Program-made: the position numbers and the translations under genes
Notes under the pieces: generated by a model
Seen by the model: only the letters and a program-made list of their open reading frames with translations
Database searches by the model: none
Told to the model about the DNA's origin: nothing
From: a virus
Virus record (IMG/VR): IMGVR_UViG_3300032284_001640
Coordinates: 1 to 35,064 of that record
Length of the DNA: 35,064 nt
Strand: one strand, 5' to 3'
Shown: one piece after another, positions 14,124 to 22,618 of the stretch
How positions within the stretch are numbered: the stretch's first letter is position 1
Layout: each line of letters begins with the position of its first letter

Positions 14124-15661
14124 TATGGCTTCCTCCGCTGTTTGCCGTTGGGGTCAAGGAAAACCGCGCCGGATGGAAGCGCATTGAATTCCGCGTCACT
14201 GGTGATTTGTTTTGGCGCACCACCGGCAGGCGCAGCGCCCTGCTGTCTAGCTTTGACGCTGGTTTCGTGTTCCGTAAGCAACTGCAACGCTTCCGGTTGG
14301 TCGGCAAGGATTCTGTCATTGAAATCATCAAGCCCTGTAGCCGATTTGTACTGACGTCGAAGACCCAGCATCTGACCGCCCATCAATTCTTTCAGTCGAG
14401 AAATTGCGCTCATCAACGCCTGCGGACTGGATGCCGCACTAATCGTCTTTTGCAATTCTTCGCGGTCTGACACGCCACCAGCGCCGCCCACTACGGCCTT
14501 GAGGACTTCGTCAGCCACAAGTGGTTTGATGGTCGCAAAATCGTTAGGCGCTGTGCTCAACCCAAATTGCTGCTGAATGAAATTTCCCACGCGATTAAGT
14601 GCGGCCACATCGCCGTTGTTGAGCGCCTTTGCGGCTTCTTCCAACGTTGCGAGGTGATCCATCGAAACGCCAATCGAACGCACGGTGTCACCTTGCTTGC
14701 CGGTCGAAAACTTGTTCACCGCGTCGCCGATGACTTTGTACTGATATTCCTTGTACTCAGGATACTGCTTGCGCACCTCAGCCATTACAGCCTGTCCAGC
14801 CGGTGTGTTTCGTTCTCTAACGCTAAGAGGCGGCCTACCGTACGTCCCAATCGATTTGACGAGCCCCGGGTCTATCCCGCCCGCCGGTATGGATCCGAAC
14901 GTGACACCCGCCTCCATGTTCCTTTCCGCAGTGGTCGGCGCAACCCCACCCAATCGAGTCACCGCGCCCGTCACCGGGTTCTGCTGGTACATGCCAGCGC
15001 CTTGCGGGCCGGTCATCGGGAACGGGTGGCCGAATTTCTGTTGCTGAGATTTCAGCAACTCGTAACCCTTGGCATGGGACAGCATGATCCCGTCAAGAAG
15101 TCCTTTGAGGTTGCCGTTTTGCAGTTTCCCGGTCAGTTGTGTGATTTGCTCTTGCGATAGCGCTGGCTTGCCGTTGGGCAACGTCGTTTTGGCTAGCGTC
15201 TGGATGGTCTGCGTGGCGGCAGGCAGCAGCGCCGCATCAATTTCCTGCGGCGTTCTGCCCTGAGCCTGCATCGTGCTGGCCTGCTGCCAGAGCGGGGCGA
15301 CGGCATTGGCCTCTAGCTCAAGCTGTTTGCTCAACACCTCATAGTTGCTTTTGGTTAATTCGTTCTGGCCGGCCTGAGATTCGTTAAACGCTTTTTGTAC
15401 CTTGAGTCCCATCTCAGGATTTACCTTGATGGCTTCTGCGGCGTATTTGGCCTGTCCTTCAGGTGTGCTCACGTCGTATTTGCTTGACAGACTTTTGAGC
15501 GTTTGGATGTCTTGCATTTCCTGCTGAGCACCGGCCATTTTCATTTTGTTCATGGCCTGTTGATCGACAAGGTCTGCCAGTTTGTAACCAGTCGCCATGG
15601 CCTCGATGGGATTGCCGCCGGCAGAGCCGATGCTTGCGATGTCAGAAGGATTAATAGCCAT
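14123..15661 (-). CDS. Ejection (internal virion) protein, P22 gp20 position
   Basis: 512 aa, similar in length to P22 gp20. It is helical and rich in Q, A and K (about 20-200, e.g. MNKMKMAGAQQEMQDIQTLK), the composition of phage injection proteins, with a more ordered C-terminal region (about 300-470). No enzyme motif was found; in particular no lytic transglycosylase signature. The start has a good GGGAGG nine bases upstream. It lies between the gp7-like and gp16-like genes, exactly as in P22. Role inferred: released from the virion into the envelope during DNA entry. Confidence 0.65.
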   Translation of the reverse strand: MAINPSDIASIGSAGGNPIEAMATGYKLADLVDQQAMNKMKMAGAQQEMQDIQTLKSLSSKYDVSTPEGQAKYAAEAIKVNPEMGLKVQKAFNESQAGQNELTKSNYEVLSKQLELEANAVAPLWQQASTMQAQGRTPQEIDAALLPAATQTIQTLAKTTLPNGKPALSQEQITQLTGKLQNGNLKGLLDGIMLSHAKGYELLKSQQQKFGHPFPMTGPQGAGMYQQNPVTGAVTRLGGVAPTTAERNMEAGVTFGSIPAGGIDPGLVKSIGTYGRPPLSVRERNTPAGQAVMAEVRKQYPEYKEYQYKVIGDAVNKFSTGKQGDTVRSIGVSMDHLATLEEAAKALNNGDVAALNRVGNFIQQQFGLSTAPNDFATIKPLVADEVLKAVVGGAGGVSDREELQKTISAASSPQALMSAISRLKELMGGQMLGLRRQYKSATGLDDFNDRILADQPEALQLLTEHETSVKARQQGAAPAGGAPKQITSDAEFNALPSGAVFLDPNGKQRRKP

Positions 15662-15663
15662 TT

Positions 15664-16371
15664 TTAATAGCCTCCCAACGCGTAGGAGTTGAAATCACTA
15701 AAACCGGCAGGGCTGCCAACACCAGTTACCGCACCACCGCCCTGCAAACCACGAAGCGTGTTCATGGTGATGTAATTGTTCATCCCGCCACCGATAGCGT
15801 TCGTGATACCACCGACCATTCCTGTCGCGATGTTTGCCTGATTCTGGCCCTGCGCGCCGTAGATGTTCGCAAGGTTGGTGCCCACCTGACCGACGTTGGC
15901 CGCCTGATTGGCCGCCGATGCTTCGCCGATTTTGATTGGAGACAGAAGGTTCTCCAGCTGCGTTTGGTACGTCTGGCCGGCCAGCCCTTGGCTGTACTGG
16001 TCGAGCGCCTGCAGGGTGTTGCCGCTCAGGCCCAACCCCATCGCGGCTGCTTGACGCTTGGTGGCGTCCAACCCCTGATTGAGCGCGAATTGATAACCTG
16101 GCGTCTGCTGGAGCTGCCCCATCACAGACTGTGGAGACAATCGCTGCCCCTTAGGGCCAATGCCGAGCAACTGCATATACGCCGGAATAGCAGACTCACC
16201 GAGACCTCGGTATGGCGCTGACAAGCGCTCTTGCTGAGCCAGCGTGTCCCGTTGCGTTTGGGCTTGCAGTTTGGCCGCATCTTCCGTAGCCCCGGCCGCT
16301 TCGGAGCCCGCAATCGCACTGCCTGCCGCGCCAGCTACCGCTGATCCAATAATTGCCGCTTCAATCCCCAT
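15664..16371 (-). CDS. DNA-transfer protein, P22 gp7-like
   Basis: 235 aa. It starts with an Ala/Gly-rich hydrophobic stretch (MGIEAAIIGSAVAGAAGSAI), then LSAPYRGLGESAIPAYMQLL and PGYQFALNQGLDATKRQAAA (about 90-110), patterns typical of the gp7-type ejection family. The C terminus is Gly/Asn/Gln-rich. The start has GGGAG upstream. It is the first of three adjacent ejection genes. P22 gp7 is injected through the tail and helps build the conduit. Its N-terminal hydrophobic segment could insert in membrane. Confidence 0.75.
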   Translation of the reverse strand: MGIEAAIIGSAVAGAAGSAIAGSEAAGATEDAAKLQAQTQRDTLAQQERLSAPYRGLGESAIPAYMQLLGIGPKGQRLSPQSVMGQLQQTPGYQFALNQGLDATKRQAAAMGLGLSGNTLQALDQYSQGLAGQTYQTQLENLLSPIKIGEASAANQAANVGQVGTNLANIYGAQGQNQANIATGMVGGITNAIGGGMNNYITMNTLRGLQGGGAVTGVGSPAGFSDFNSYALGGY

Positions 16372-16726
16372 GCGAAAACTCCCATCGGTTGCCGTTCTGA
16401 GTCATGCCCATGCGCCGCAAAATGCTGCCCATTTTCTGCTCATGTCCCTGCGCAATCTGCGTGAATCGCATCATACTGCGCAACTGTCGCACGATCGACT
16501 TCGTAGCCCACCGGCGCCGCCATGGCTTCACGATTGCCGTGTGGCCCTCTCCATCTGGCGACAGGAAAAACGCCCCGATGGTTTCGCCATCGCGTTGTAT
16601 GGCCAGCACCAGCCACGATTCGCAAACTTTTCGATACGTTGGCCAATCAATCGGCATCGTCCATTCGTTGGCTTCGTACCCAACACGCAACGCAGATTCT
16701 CGGTCATCTGCAAAATACGTCGCCAC
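16361..16726 (-). CDS. GNAT-fold-like virion assembly protein, P22 gp14 position
   Basis: 121 aa from a GTG at 16726 that overlaps the previous stop (TAGTG); a TTG at 16768 would give 14 more residues but has a poorly spaced ribosome site. The sequence shows a small GNAT-like core: WLVLAIQRDGETIGAFFLSP then WRRRWATKSIVRQLRSMMRF. This matches the DUF2824/P22 gp14 type of head-assembly protein, and the gene is in the gp14 position, before gp7. A catalytic role is not implied. It overlaps the gp7-like start by 11 bases. Confidence 0.6.
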   Translation of the reverse strand: MATYFADDRESALRVGYEANEWTMPIDWPTYRKVCESWLVLAIQRDGETIGAFFLSPDGEGHTAIVKPWRRRWATKSIVRQLRSMMRFTQIAQGHEQKMGSILRRMGMTQNGNRWEFSHGD

Positions 16727-17904
16727 TACGCATTGACTGCTTTTATGATTGAGAAATTCACCACGCAAGCCTCAGAACGCGAAGTTCCACTATAGTTGGT
16801 AACCCGGAATCGGCAACTGCCAGCGGCGACGGCTTGGCACTGCACTAGGTAGGTCGAGGCAGTCCCGCCAGGCCCCATGTTGCAGATGATGGTGTCAAAA
16901 GCGGCGATAAAGCTGTTGGTCAACACGAACTGAACTGACGCGCCTGCGGCCAGCGCGGCAGCGTTCATGGTGATAGCACCGCAACCCTTGTTAAGCGTCA
17001 CGCCTTGGCTCTTTGATGTGCTCTGAGTGACTGCGCCGCCAGGACTAGGGACAACTCCGCTTACCGGATGAGTTCCATACCCCAAAACACCATTAGTGCA
17101 TAGCGCGCCGGTAAACGCTTTTGAATCACTATTATCTGAAACATAGAATGCAAATGAAAAATTTACGCTACCGGTGTCCGTCCAAAATGCCCACGAATTG
17201 GTGACGGTCGCGTTGACACCAGAGACCATCCCTGACGAAACAAAAAACGTAATGCCATTCGTATATGTGACTGCCGTATTAGTCGATTCAATCGATACCG
17301 CGTAATAGTTATACGAAATTCCATAAGCGTTAATTGCGCCAACAAGACTTACCGTGTCTGTATAGACAAAATTGCCGCCAAGCAAGCACGTTGCATATCC
17401 GGGGTCTGGAACGGGGCCGCTAACGTTAGCCTGATTGGTTATAAATACTCTTGATTGATCAATCGTCAGCGCTGTTGTGGCTGAGCCCACAGACGGCGTG
17501 GTTTGAAACGTCATGCCCGCGTTTGACGCGATGTTTGTGGTTGAAAACGTCAAATTGCCAACAGCACCAGAAGTGAAAGTTCCGGTCGTCCCGCTGATTG
17601 GGCCAGTAAACGATGCGCTAACACCAGAAAGCGTAGAACCAAGTGTCATCGGCCCCGCAAAACTGGCCGTGCTGTTGGCCGTCATCGCCCCGTTAAACGT
17701 CGCCGCTCCGGCCGCTGTAATGGCTCCAGTGACGTTGAGGTTGGCCACCGTGACGTTGCCGCTAAAAACTGGCGTGGCGGTGTTGACCGCACTGGCGTTG
17801 ATGCCGGCGTTGCTGAACACCTGAGAGAAGAAAGCGACCCACGCAGGGGAAAGGTTTCTGCCGTCCTTCGTGATTTCCGTTGATGGAACCGGCGGGAAAC
17901 TCAC
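16726..17904 (-). CDS. Tail needle or fibre protein
   Basis: 392 aa, starting with GTG overlapping the previous stop (GTGA). The N terminus (PVPSTEITKDGRNLSPAWVA) is a virion-attachment type seen in phage fibres. Residues 50-150 are short beta repeats (GAITAAGAATFNGAMTAN, SFAGPMTLGSTLSG). The C-terminal domain (about 285-392: TQSTSKSQGVTLNKGCGAIT, SFIAAFDTIICNMG, VVNFSIIKAV) is a widely shared knob found on tail needles and fibres of phages. It is in the P22 gp26 position, so it may plug the tail tube. The section coding residues about 140-270 is AT-richer. Confidence 0.65.
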   Translation of the reverse strand: MSFPPVPSTEITKDGRNLSPAWVAFFSQVFSNAGINASAVNTATPVFSGNVTVANLNVTGAITAAGAATFNGAMTANSTASFAGPMTLGSTLSGVSASFTGPISGTTGTFTSGAVGNLTFSTTNIASNAGMTFQTTPSVGSATTALTIDQSRVFITNQANVSGPVPDPGYATCLLGGNFVYTDTVSLVGAINAYGISYNYYAVSIESTNTAVTYTNGITFFVSSGMVSGVNATVTNSWAFWTDTGSVNFSFAFYVSDNSDSKAFTGALCTNGVLGYGTHPVSGVVPSPGGAVTQSTSKSQGVTLNKGCGAITMNAAALAAGASVQFVLTNSFIAAFDTIICNMGPGGTASTYLVQCQAVAAGSCRFRVTNYSGTSRSEACVVNFSIIKAVNA

Positions 17905-19325
17905 TGTTGCCGCTCTGCCACCACCGCTGCGCCCTCGGTAATGACGAATTTAACCGGGTCGGTCATGCGGACACGAAACACGAAATCACGCGCCGAACCG
18001 AACCGCCGAGCCACCACCCGGGTTTTGTATTGGCCGATCGCGCCAACCGATAGTTGCCGTGGGTTGCTCCACGTCCTGCCGTTGTCCTTGGACGTTTCCA
18101 GCGTGACCACGGGATTGCTTCCCTGCCCTGATTGCAGGCCCACGCCGGTTTCCATGTCCAAGTAAAACTCAGCGACGGTGATCACGTTGAAATCTTGCGA
18201 GCCGTGGCGCGTAACCAGTTCGCGCACAATCGTCTGGCCGCCGTCCGTAAAGCTGTTTTCGTCGATGACGTAAACGTTGCCGCTGTTGTAGTCGGTAATG
18301 AGCGATTGATTCTGGTACGTCGTGCTGAGTTGCCCGGTGTGGCGCTGAGCGTAACCGGTCGGCACGCCGCTCTGAGTTTCAGACCAAATGCCAGACGACA
18401 GGTCGTACAGAAACGAACGGTTGGCCGTGGGGAACGTCAACTGGTACATCGGATGACCGTTGATGACGTACGTCAGTGCCGTAGCGTCAGAAACCGTCGA
18501 GAACCCAGAGATGATGTCTTCGAGGTCTGGCGTGCTGACCACCGCCACGGTATAGCCGCTGATTTGGCAAACCTGAGAAGTGCCTTGCGGGTTCTGCGCG
18601 AGGAACAACAGCGTGCTGCCGACGTGGCCGCGGCTATACACCGCGTTGATGCCATATTCAGAAGTGACCGACAGGATTGGTGCAAACGGCTGCGGGCTGC
18701 TGCCGACGTTCTGCCAGAACTCGGTGTGGCGCTCGCTGAAAACCACCAGATTGCCGGCCAGCGAATCCACGGCGAGGATGTTGTCCGAATACTGACTAGC
18801 AGCCGCAAATGACAACGCGTTCCACGAGGAACCATCAAACACGCCAGACGCAAAAAAGTTCTGCGTGCCGGGCTGTTCGCACACAAAATATCCGCCAACA
18901 AATGTCACGGTCTTGGCGCCGTTGGGAAATCCTGCGGCCGTGATTTTCGATAGCGTCGTCGTGGTGGTGTTAAACAAGTAACCCTTAGAACCATCGACGA
19001 TCACAATCTGCGTGGGGCTGCGCGCCATCGACACGTTGCCGAATGAACTCGCAATCGTGGCGCTGCTGTACAACGTGCTGCCGGTGCTGCTGAGCGAATA
19101 GAACGTGCCGCCGATGACCGCGTAAAGGTTCGATTCCGTGCCAAGGATTCCGCGCACCACGCCGGCCAAAGTGAACTTTAGCGTGAGCCCTGGCGTGCCA
19201 AATATCGCGACCTTCGACTTGTCGCCGTCTGGCCTGTTCTCCAGATAACAATTCAGTCGACGCTGACGCGTGACCGGAAACGAGTGCCCAGCGATGCCGT
19301 TCCCGAAGAGCGGATAAACTTTCAT
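17901..19325 (-). CDS. Packaged-DNA stabilisation protein, P22 gp10-like
   Basis: 474 aa, essentially the length of P22 gp10 (472 aa). It begins VYPLFGNGIAGHSFPVTRQR with RLNCYLENRPDG, typical of the Phage_stabilise family, and continues as a repeating beta structure with internal GxxxxVYSRGHVG and KDNGRTWSNPRQLSVG segments. It forms the hexameric tail hub that closes the portal after packaging and carries the spikes. It overlaps both neighbours (ATGA at its start; its own stop overlaps the GTG of the next gene), in P22 order. Confidence 0.88.
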   Translation of the reverse strand: MKVYPLFGNGIAGHSFPVTRQRRLNCYLENRPDGDKSKVAIFGTPGLTLKFTLAGVVRGILGTESNLYAVIGGTFYSLSSTGSTLYSSATIASSFGNVSMARSPTQIVIVDGSKGYLFNTTTTTLSKITAAGFPNGAKTVTFVGGYFVCEQPGTQNFFASGVFDGSSWNALSFAAASQYSDNILAVDSLAGNLVVFSERHTEFWQNVGSSPQPFAPILSVTSEYGINAVYSRGHVGSTLLFLAQNPQGTSQVCQISGYTVAVVSTPDLEDIISGFSTVSDATALTYVINGHPMYQLTFPTANRSFLYDLSSGIWSETQSGVPTGYAQRHTGQLSTTYQNQSLITDYNSGNVYVIDENSFTDGGQTIVRELVTRHGSQDFNVITVAEFYLDMETGVGLQSGQGSNPVVTLETSKDNGRTWSNPRQLSVGAIGQYKTRVVARRFGSARDFVFRVRMTDPVKFVITEGAAVVAERQQ

Positions 19326-20305
19326 GGCATGTACTGATTGGCTTGAAAGTAAATTTCGGTCATGTCTGGGTTCGACTCGCGAGCGTATGCCAGCGCCTCG
19401 GTGTAGTTGCTCTGCATCTCAGGCGTCCACACCGCGTTAAACATCGGGCAAATTTGCTTGCTAAGTCCCCAGCACAACGCGTTGAACCACTCCGCTGGAT
19501 ATTCCGGGTTGTCCAACGCCGCGTTGAAATCCTGAATCGGGCGCAGGTAAACGATGTGAATCGTCTTCGTCACGTCCTGCGCGCCGCCGACATCAATGTA
19601 CAGCTGGCCGTTGGTGAGCTGCGCCTCGTAGTAGATGGCCGTGGGGTCGCTTACGTAGCTGCTGGCCGTCTTGGTCGGCAACTGCTCGTAGGTCTGCACG
19701 GTCATCATGTCCAGCGGCGTATCGTTCTGCGTGATGTCGCGCAGGATGGCCGTCACGATTTCTAATGGGCGCTGGCCCTTGGTGGTGTAGTTCCAAACGT
19801 AGTTGCCAGCGGTCGCCGCACTGGGCAGAGCTGTGGCAATCGTGATGCTTGGCGAGCTGATGCTCGATACCGTGGTACTGAAGATGTCGCCGCTTCCGAG
19901 CTGCACCACCACGTAGTCGCCCACCGTAAAGTTTGCGGTGCTGCTGAACGTCAGCGTGGTGGCTGCGGCTGCCGCGTAACTGGCCAGCGTCTGCGTGGCG
20001 TAGTTGGCGCCTGCCACCTTGGTGACACCAGCTGCCCAGTTGTCGCCGGACGGCCCTAATGCGTACTGGTACTTGGTGGACGACAGGAACAGGTCGGCGC
20101 GCTGCCGGGTCCAGATTTTGAGCCCGGGCGCAAAGTCATAACGCCCCATCCACTGCTTCACCATCATGTTGAGCTTGCGCGAGCAGTCCGTGGTTTCCTG
20201 CGCGTCGATGCTGCCGTAGGCATCGAGCTTGCCGATGTTCAGCATGGCTTCCCGGATGATGTCGTCTCGCGTGACAGTGAACGCGTAGGTGCCGCTGGTG
20301 CTCAT
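19322..20305 (-). CDS. Head-to-tail adaptor, P22 gp4-like, with beta insertion
   Basis: 327 aa, about twice P22 gp4 (166 aa). The N terminus (TRDDIIREAMLNIGKLDAYG, LNMMVKQWMGRYDFAPGLKI) and the C terminus (PEYPAEWFNALCWGLSKQI) match the gp4 family, which forms the ring under the portal. The extra length is mostly a Ser/Thr/Ala-rich beta segment at about 105-170, a likely inserted domain. The ATG overlaps the previous stop (ATGA). Unlike P22 gp4, no lysozyme-like role can be argued from the sequence. Confidence 0.82.
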   Translation of the reverse strand: MSTSGTYAFTVTRDDIIREAMLNIGKLDAYGSIDAQETTDCSRKLNMMVKQWMGRYDFAPGLKIWTRQRADLFLSSTKYQYALGPSGDNWAAGVTKVAGANYATQTLASYAAAAATTLTFSSTANFTVGDYVVVQLGSGDIFSTTVSSISSPSITIATALPSAATAGNYVWNYTTKGQRPLEIVTAILRDITQNDTPLDMMTVQTYEQLPTKTASSYVSDPTAIYYEAQLTNGQLYIDVGGAQDVTKTIHIVYLRPIQDFNAALDNPEYPAEWFNALCWGLSKQICPMFNAVWTPEMQSNYTEALAYARESNPDMTEIYFQANQYMP

Positions 20306-21969
20306 GTCTGCAATGCCTTCCTGATGATTGGGGCGATCACATTGTATGCGTCGTCGGCCGTGATTTCAGCTTGACATTGGGCCACGCCCATCAGGTTGCC
20401 CTCGGCATCCTTGGCCTGCTGGCAGTTGCTCCAGTTGTAGTGCAGCTGATGACAGGCTGGCGCTTCGTTGTCGCCTCGTCCCGGACAGTGCGTGGCAAGA
20501 GCGGCCAGCGGTGTGGTGTTGTCCCAGTCTCTGGTGAGGTTCTCCGCGCTGCTGTGACTCAAGAACACCACTTTAGGCATCGGCTCGTGAGACACCGCGT
20601 TGAGCACGCCGGTTTCAGGCCCGACGACCATATCGGCCAGCAGAGTGAATGCCAGCGTTTGACGGATTTTCCATTCTCCGCACATTGGCCAGACGCGTGG
20701 CTCCGTTTTGATTTTCATGCCCTTGATGCGCTTTGGTTGACCAGTGGTTTCATCAGGCACAAACCATCCCTGCTCGAGGAGCACGCCGGCTTCAGAGCCG
20801 ACCATGACGACGTGAACGTCTGGGAACTCAATCATCAGGCGCGCGTAGACTTGGTCGATGTAGGGCCACGTTTTATGCACCGACGAGCCGGCCAGCGCCC
20901 AGACGATAACGAACTTGCCCATTTCTTCGCGCTGTTTCTTGGCCCATAAAGTTTCTTCTGGTAGCGCAAAAAACTTTACGGCAGGCCTGTGCTCAAGCTT
21001 GGCACAATCGTGCTGGAATTCGAGATAGTTCTGGTTGCACATCCGGTGGCGAACGGCCGGCGGTGTCTCGTACATGAACCGCCCAGGAATCGGCAGGAGC
21101 GTGCCTTCCGCGCTTTCGCTCAACTGGACCCACTTGTCAAACTTCTTGCGGTGATGGCCCCAGAACGCACCGAGGTGTTCATTCGGCACTTGGTTGACGT
21201 CCTGATAGTAGAAATCATCCACGTTGGGATCGTGCTTGATGACGTCGCAGCCCGGTGGCGAGCAGAACACCGTGACGTGATAGCCCTGCGTTTTGAGACC
21301 GGCAAACACACTGGAGGCCTGCAGGATGTCGCCATACGCACCGTAGCGCACCACGGCGGCCGTCTTCTCTGGCTTTGGCTTCTGATGGCTGTAGCGCCAC
21401 TGAAACGCCTTGTGCGCGCTCTTGGCGCGTTCTGGCATAGGTAGCTTCTCGAACACCGCGAACAAGCTGTATTCCATGCCTTCGTTGCGCTGCTCAAGCA
21501 CCCGGCAATCCCATGAACCCACTGGTCGCATGTAGGCCAGCAGGCGCTGTTCGTTCACGTTCCACTTATGGTCTGGATTCGCGTGCGGCTCTCCCACTTT
21601 GGGATACAAATCCTCATGCGGCAGGTAGAGCACCAGATAGCCGCCAACCTTCAGCACTCGCCACCACTCGCGCAAGGTTTCCTCTACCTTTTCCGGCGCG
21701 ATGTGTTCGAGCAGATGCGATGAGTAGACAGCGTCGTAGGCTTCTGAGCCGAACAGCCGCAGATTGCTGGCGTCCTCAATCCAAATGTCGGGCTTCATCT
21801 GGATTCCGAATAACTGCGAATCAACGCCGGAATCCAAGCCTATGAAATGGGGGAATCCTTTGTTAGGCCCGCAGCCGACATCGAGGACTCGGCCACGCGT
21901 CCAGCGTGGCAGTTCCCACACAATTTTCCCTGATTCGTTACCCTGCGGGTCTTCTGCTCTCCAAACCAT
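20302..21969 (-). CDS. Methyltransferase fused to heptosyltransferase-type GT9
   Basis: 555 aa, two enzymes in one chain. Residues 1-180: SAM-dependent methyltransferase with VLDVGCGPNKG (28-38), YDAVYSSHLLEHI (78-90) and VLKVGGYLVLYLP. Residues about 203-550: a GT-B glycosyltransferase like ADP-heptose:LPS heptosyltransferases, with RYGAYGDILQASSVFAGLKT (208-227), ALAGSSVHKTWPY (358-370) and VVGPETGVLNAVS (448-460, the nucleotide-sugar site). It probably transfers and methylates a sugar on an unknown acceptor: LPS, virion protein or DNA. A strong AGAGGAA site and a terminator precede it, so it may start a sub-operon. The gmhA-like gene could raise the sugar precursor supply. Confidence 0.85.
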   Translation of the reverse strand: MVWRAEDPQGNESGKIVWELPRWTRGRVLDVGCGPNKGFPHFIGLDSGVDSQLFGIQMKPDIWIEDASNLRLFGSEAYDAVYSSHLLEHIAPEKVEETLREWWRVLKVGGYLVLYLPHEDLYPKVGEPHANPDHKWNVNEQRLLAYMRPVGSWDCRVLEQRNEGMEYSLFAVFEKLPMPERAKSAHKAFQWRYSHQKPKPEKTAAVVRYGAYGDILQASSVFAGLKTQGYHVTVFCSPPGCDVIKHDPNVDDFYYQDVNQVPNEHLGAFWGHHRKKFDKWVQLSESAEGTLLPIPGRFMYETPPAVRHRMCNQNYLEFQHDCAKLEHRPAVKFFALPEETLWAKKQREEMGKFVIVWALAGSSVHKTWPYIDQVYARLMIEFPDVHVVMVGSEAGVLLEQGWFVPDETTGQPKRIKGMKIKTEPRVWPMCGEWKIRQTLAFTLLADMVVGPETGVLNAVSHEPMPKVVFLSHSSAENLTRDWDNTTPLAALATHCPGRGDNEAPACHQLHYNWSNCQQAKDAEGNLMGVAQCQAEITADDAYNVIAPIIRKALQT

Positions 21970-22061
21970 CGTTTATTCCTCTTCTTTGAATCCGTCCATG
22001 ATACAAAAAAGAACCCCGGGCGACCGGGGCAGAGAAGAGAGCTTGGAGGGCTCTGGAGGAA
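21970..22061 (-). other. Gap between late sub-operons
   Basis: Ninety-two bases between the 61-aa protein and the methyltransferase-glycosyltransferase. It holds the terminator at 22005-22029 and, below it, an eight-codon ORF (21999-21973, MDGFKEEE) whose stop lies three bases before the enzyme's ATG and whose last codons include its ribosome site. No clear promoter was seen, though TATCAT occurs near 22000. Confidence 0.5.
22005..22029 (-). terminator. Rho-independent terminator inside the virion operon
   Basis: Read on the minus strand: CCCCGG, four-base loop, CCGGGG (22029-22014), then TTC and six T (22010-22005). A short but all-GC stem with a T run. It would reduce transcription from the head genes into the tail and enzyme genes. 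Confidence 0.8.
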
Positions 22062-22247
22062 TCAGGTTTTAGACTTTCTCCGCTCCGGCGGTGCGTCTGG
22101 TGATGAGTCAAGCGATGTGTCAACCGGTGGGTCAAGTGGTTCGCCATTGGCTTTGAATATCACGCCGTCCTGCTCGTACCGGCCCTCGTATTGGCCGCCC
22201 GAATAAATGATGCCGTGCGGGCGGTCAGGGTCGAACTTTAATCCCAT
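22062..22247 (-). CDS. Small hypothetical virion-region protein
   Basis: 61 aa. A compact start (KFDPDRPHGIIYSGGQYEGR, YEQDGVIFKANGE) is followed by a Pro/Asp/Ser-rich charged tail. The start at 22247 has GGAA nearby and overlaps the previous gene by 10 bases. It is last before the internal terminator. The family is unknown; 'phage protein with Y-x-Q-D-G-x-x-F' patterns occur next to coat genes. Confidence 0.65.
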   Translation of the reverse strand: MGLKFDPDRPHGIIYSGGQYEGRYEQDGVIFKANGEPLDPPVDTSLDSSPDAPPERRKSKT

Positions 22248-22615
22248 AGCACGTTCCAAATTCCCGGCGTGCCGGACGTGACGACAGTCAATGCCCCAAT
22301 AAACTGAACGCCTGTACCGCCCGGCCCCGGGTTCGCTTGAAACCCGGTAGATGCTGCAGTCTGCGTGGCGTTCAGCGTGCTGGTTGTGGTTGTGGTGCCA
22401 GTGACTTTGATGTCGTACGGAGTCAAAGTCCACGTCGTTCCCGTGCTGATGCAATTAATGCCGTAGAAGACGCCAGGGCCGCCGTCAATGGTCGTCGTGC
22501 CGGCGGTGTTGACCACGGTGTAGTTTGCGCAACCCGGTGAGTAAACCAATCCGGTCGTCGGATCGATACCGCACATCCCAACGGGGACCGCATTTCCTGG
22601 AGGTGTTAATGGCAT
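22238..22615 (-). CDS. Hypothetical beta-rich virion-region protein
   Basis: 125 aa, rich in T, G, N and V (DPTTGLVYSPGCANYTVVNT, then IKVTGTTTTTSTLNATQT), probably all-beta, consistent with a minor structural or decoration protein. ATG at 22615 with AGG about ten bases upstream, three bases after the stop of the previous gene. The family is not recognised. Confidence 0.65.
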   Translation of the reverse strand: MPLTPPGNAVPVGMCGIDPTTGLVYSPGCANYTVVNTAGTTTIDGGPGVFYGINCISTGTTWTLTPYDIKVTGTTTTTSTLNATQTAASTGFQANPGPGGTGVQFIGALTVVTSGTPGIWNVLWD

Positions 22616-22618
22616 GGC

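Noticed and set aside
21938-22147. 69-aa minus-strand frame with a THRLTHRLTHHQ repeat
   Set aside because: The repeat is the out-of-frame reading of the Asp/Pro-rich tail of the 22062-22247 protein, and the frame crosses the terminator hairpin.
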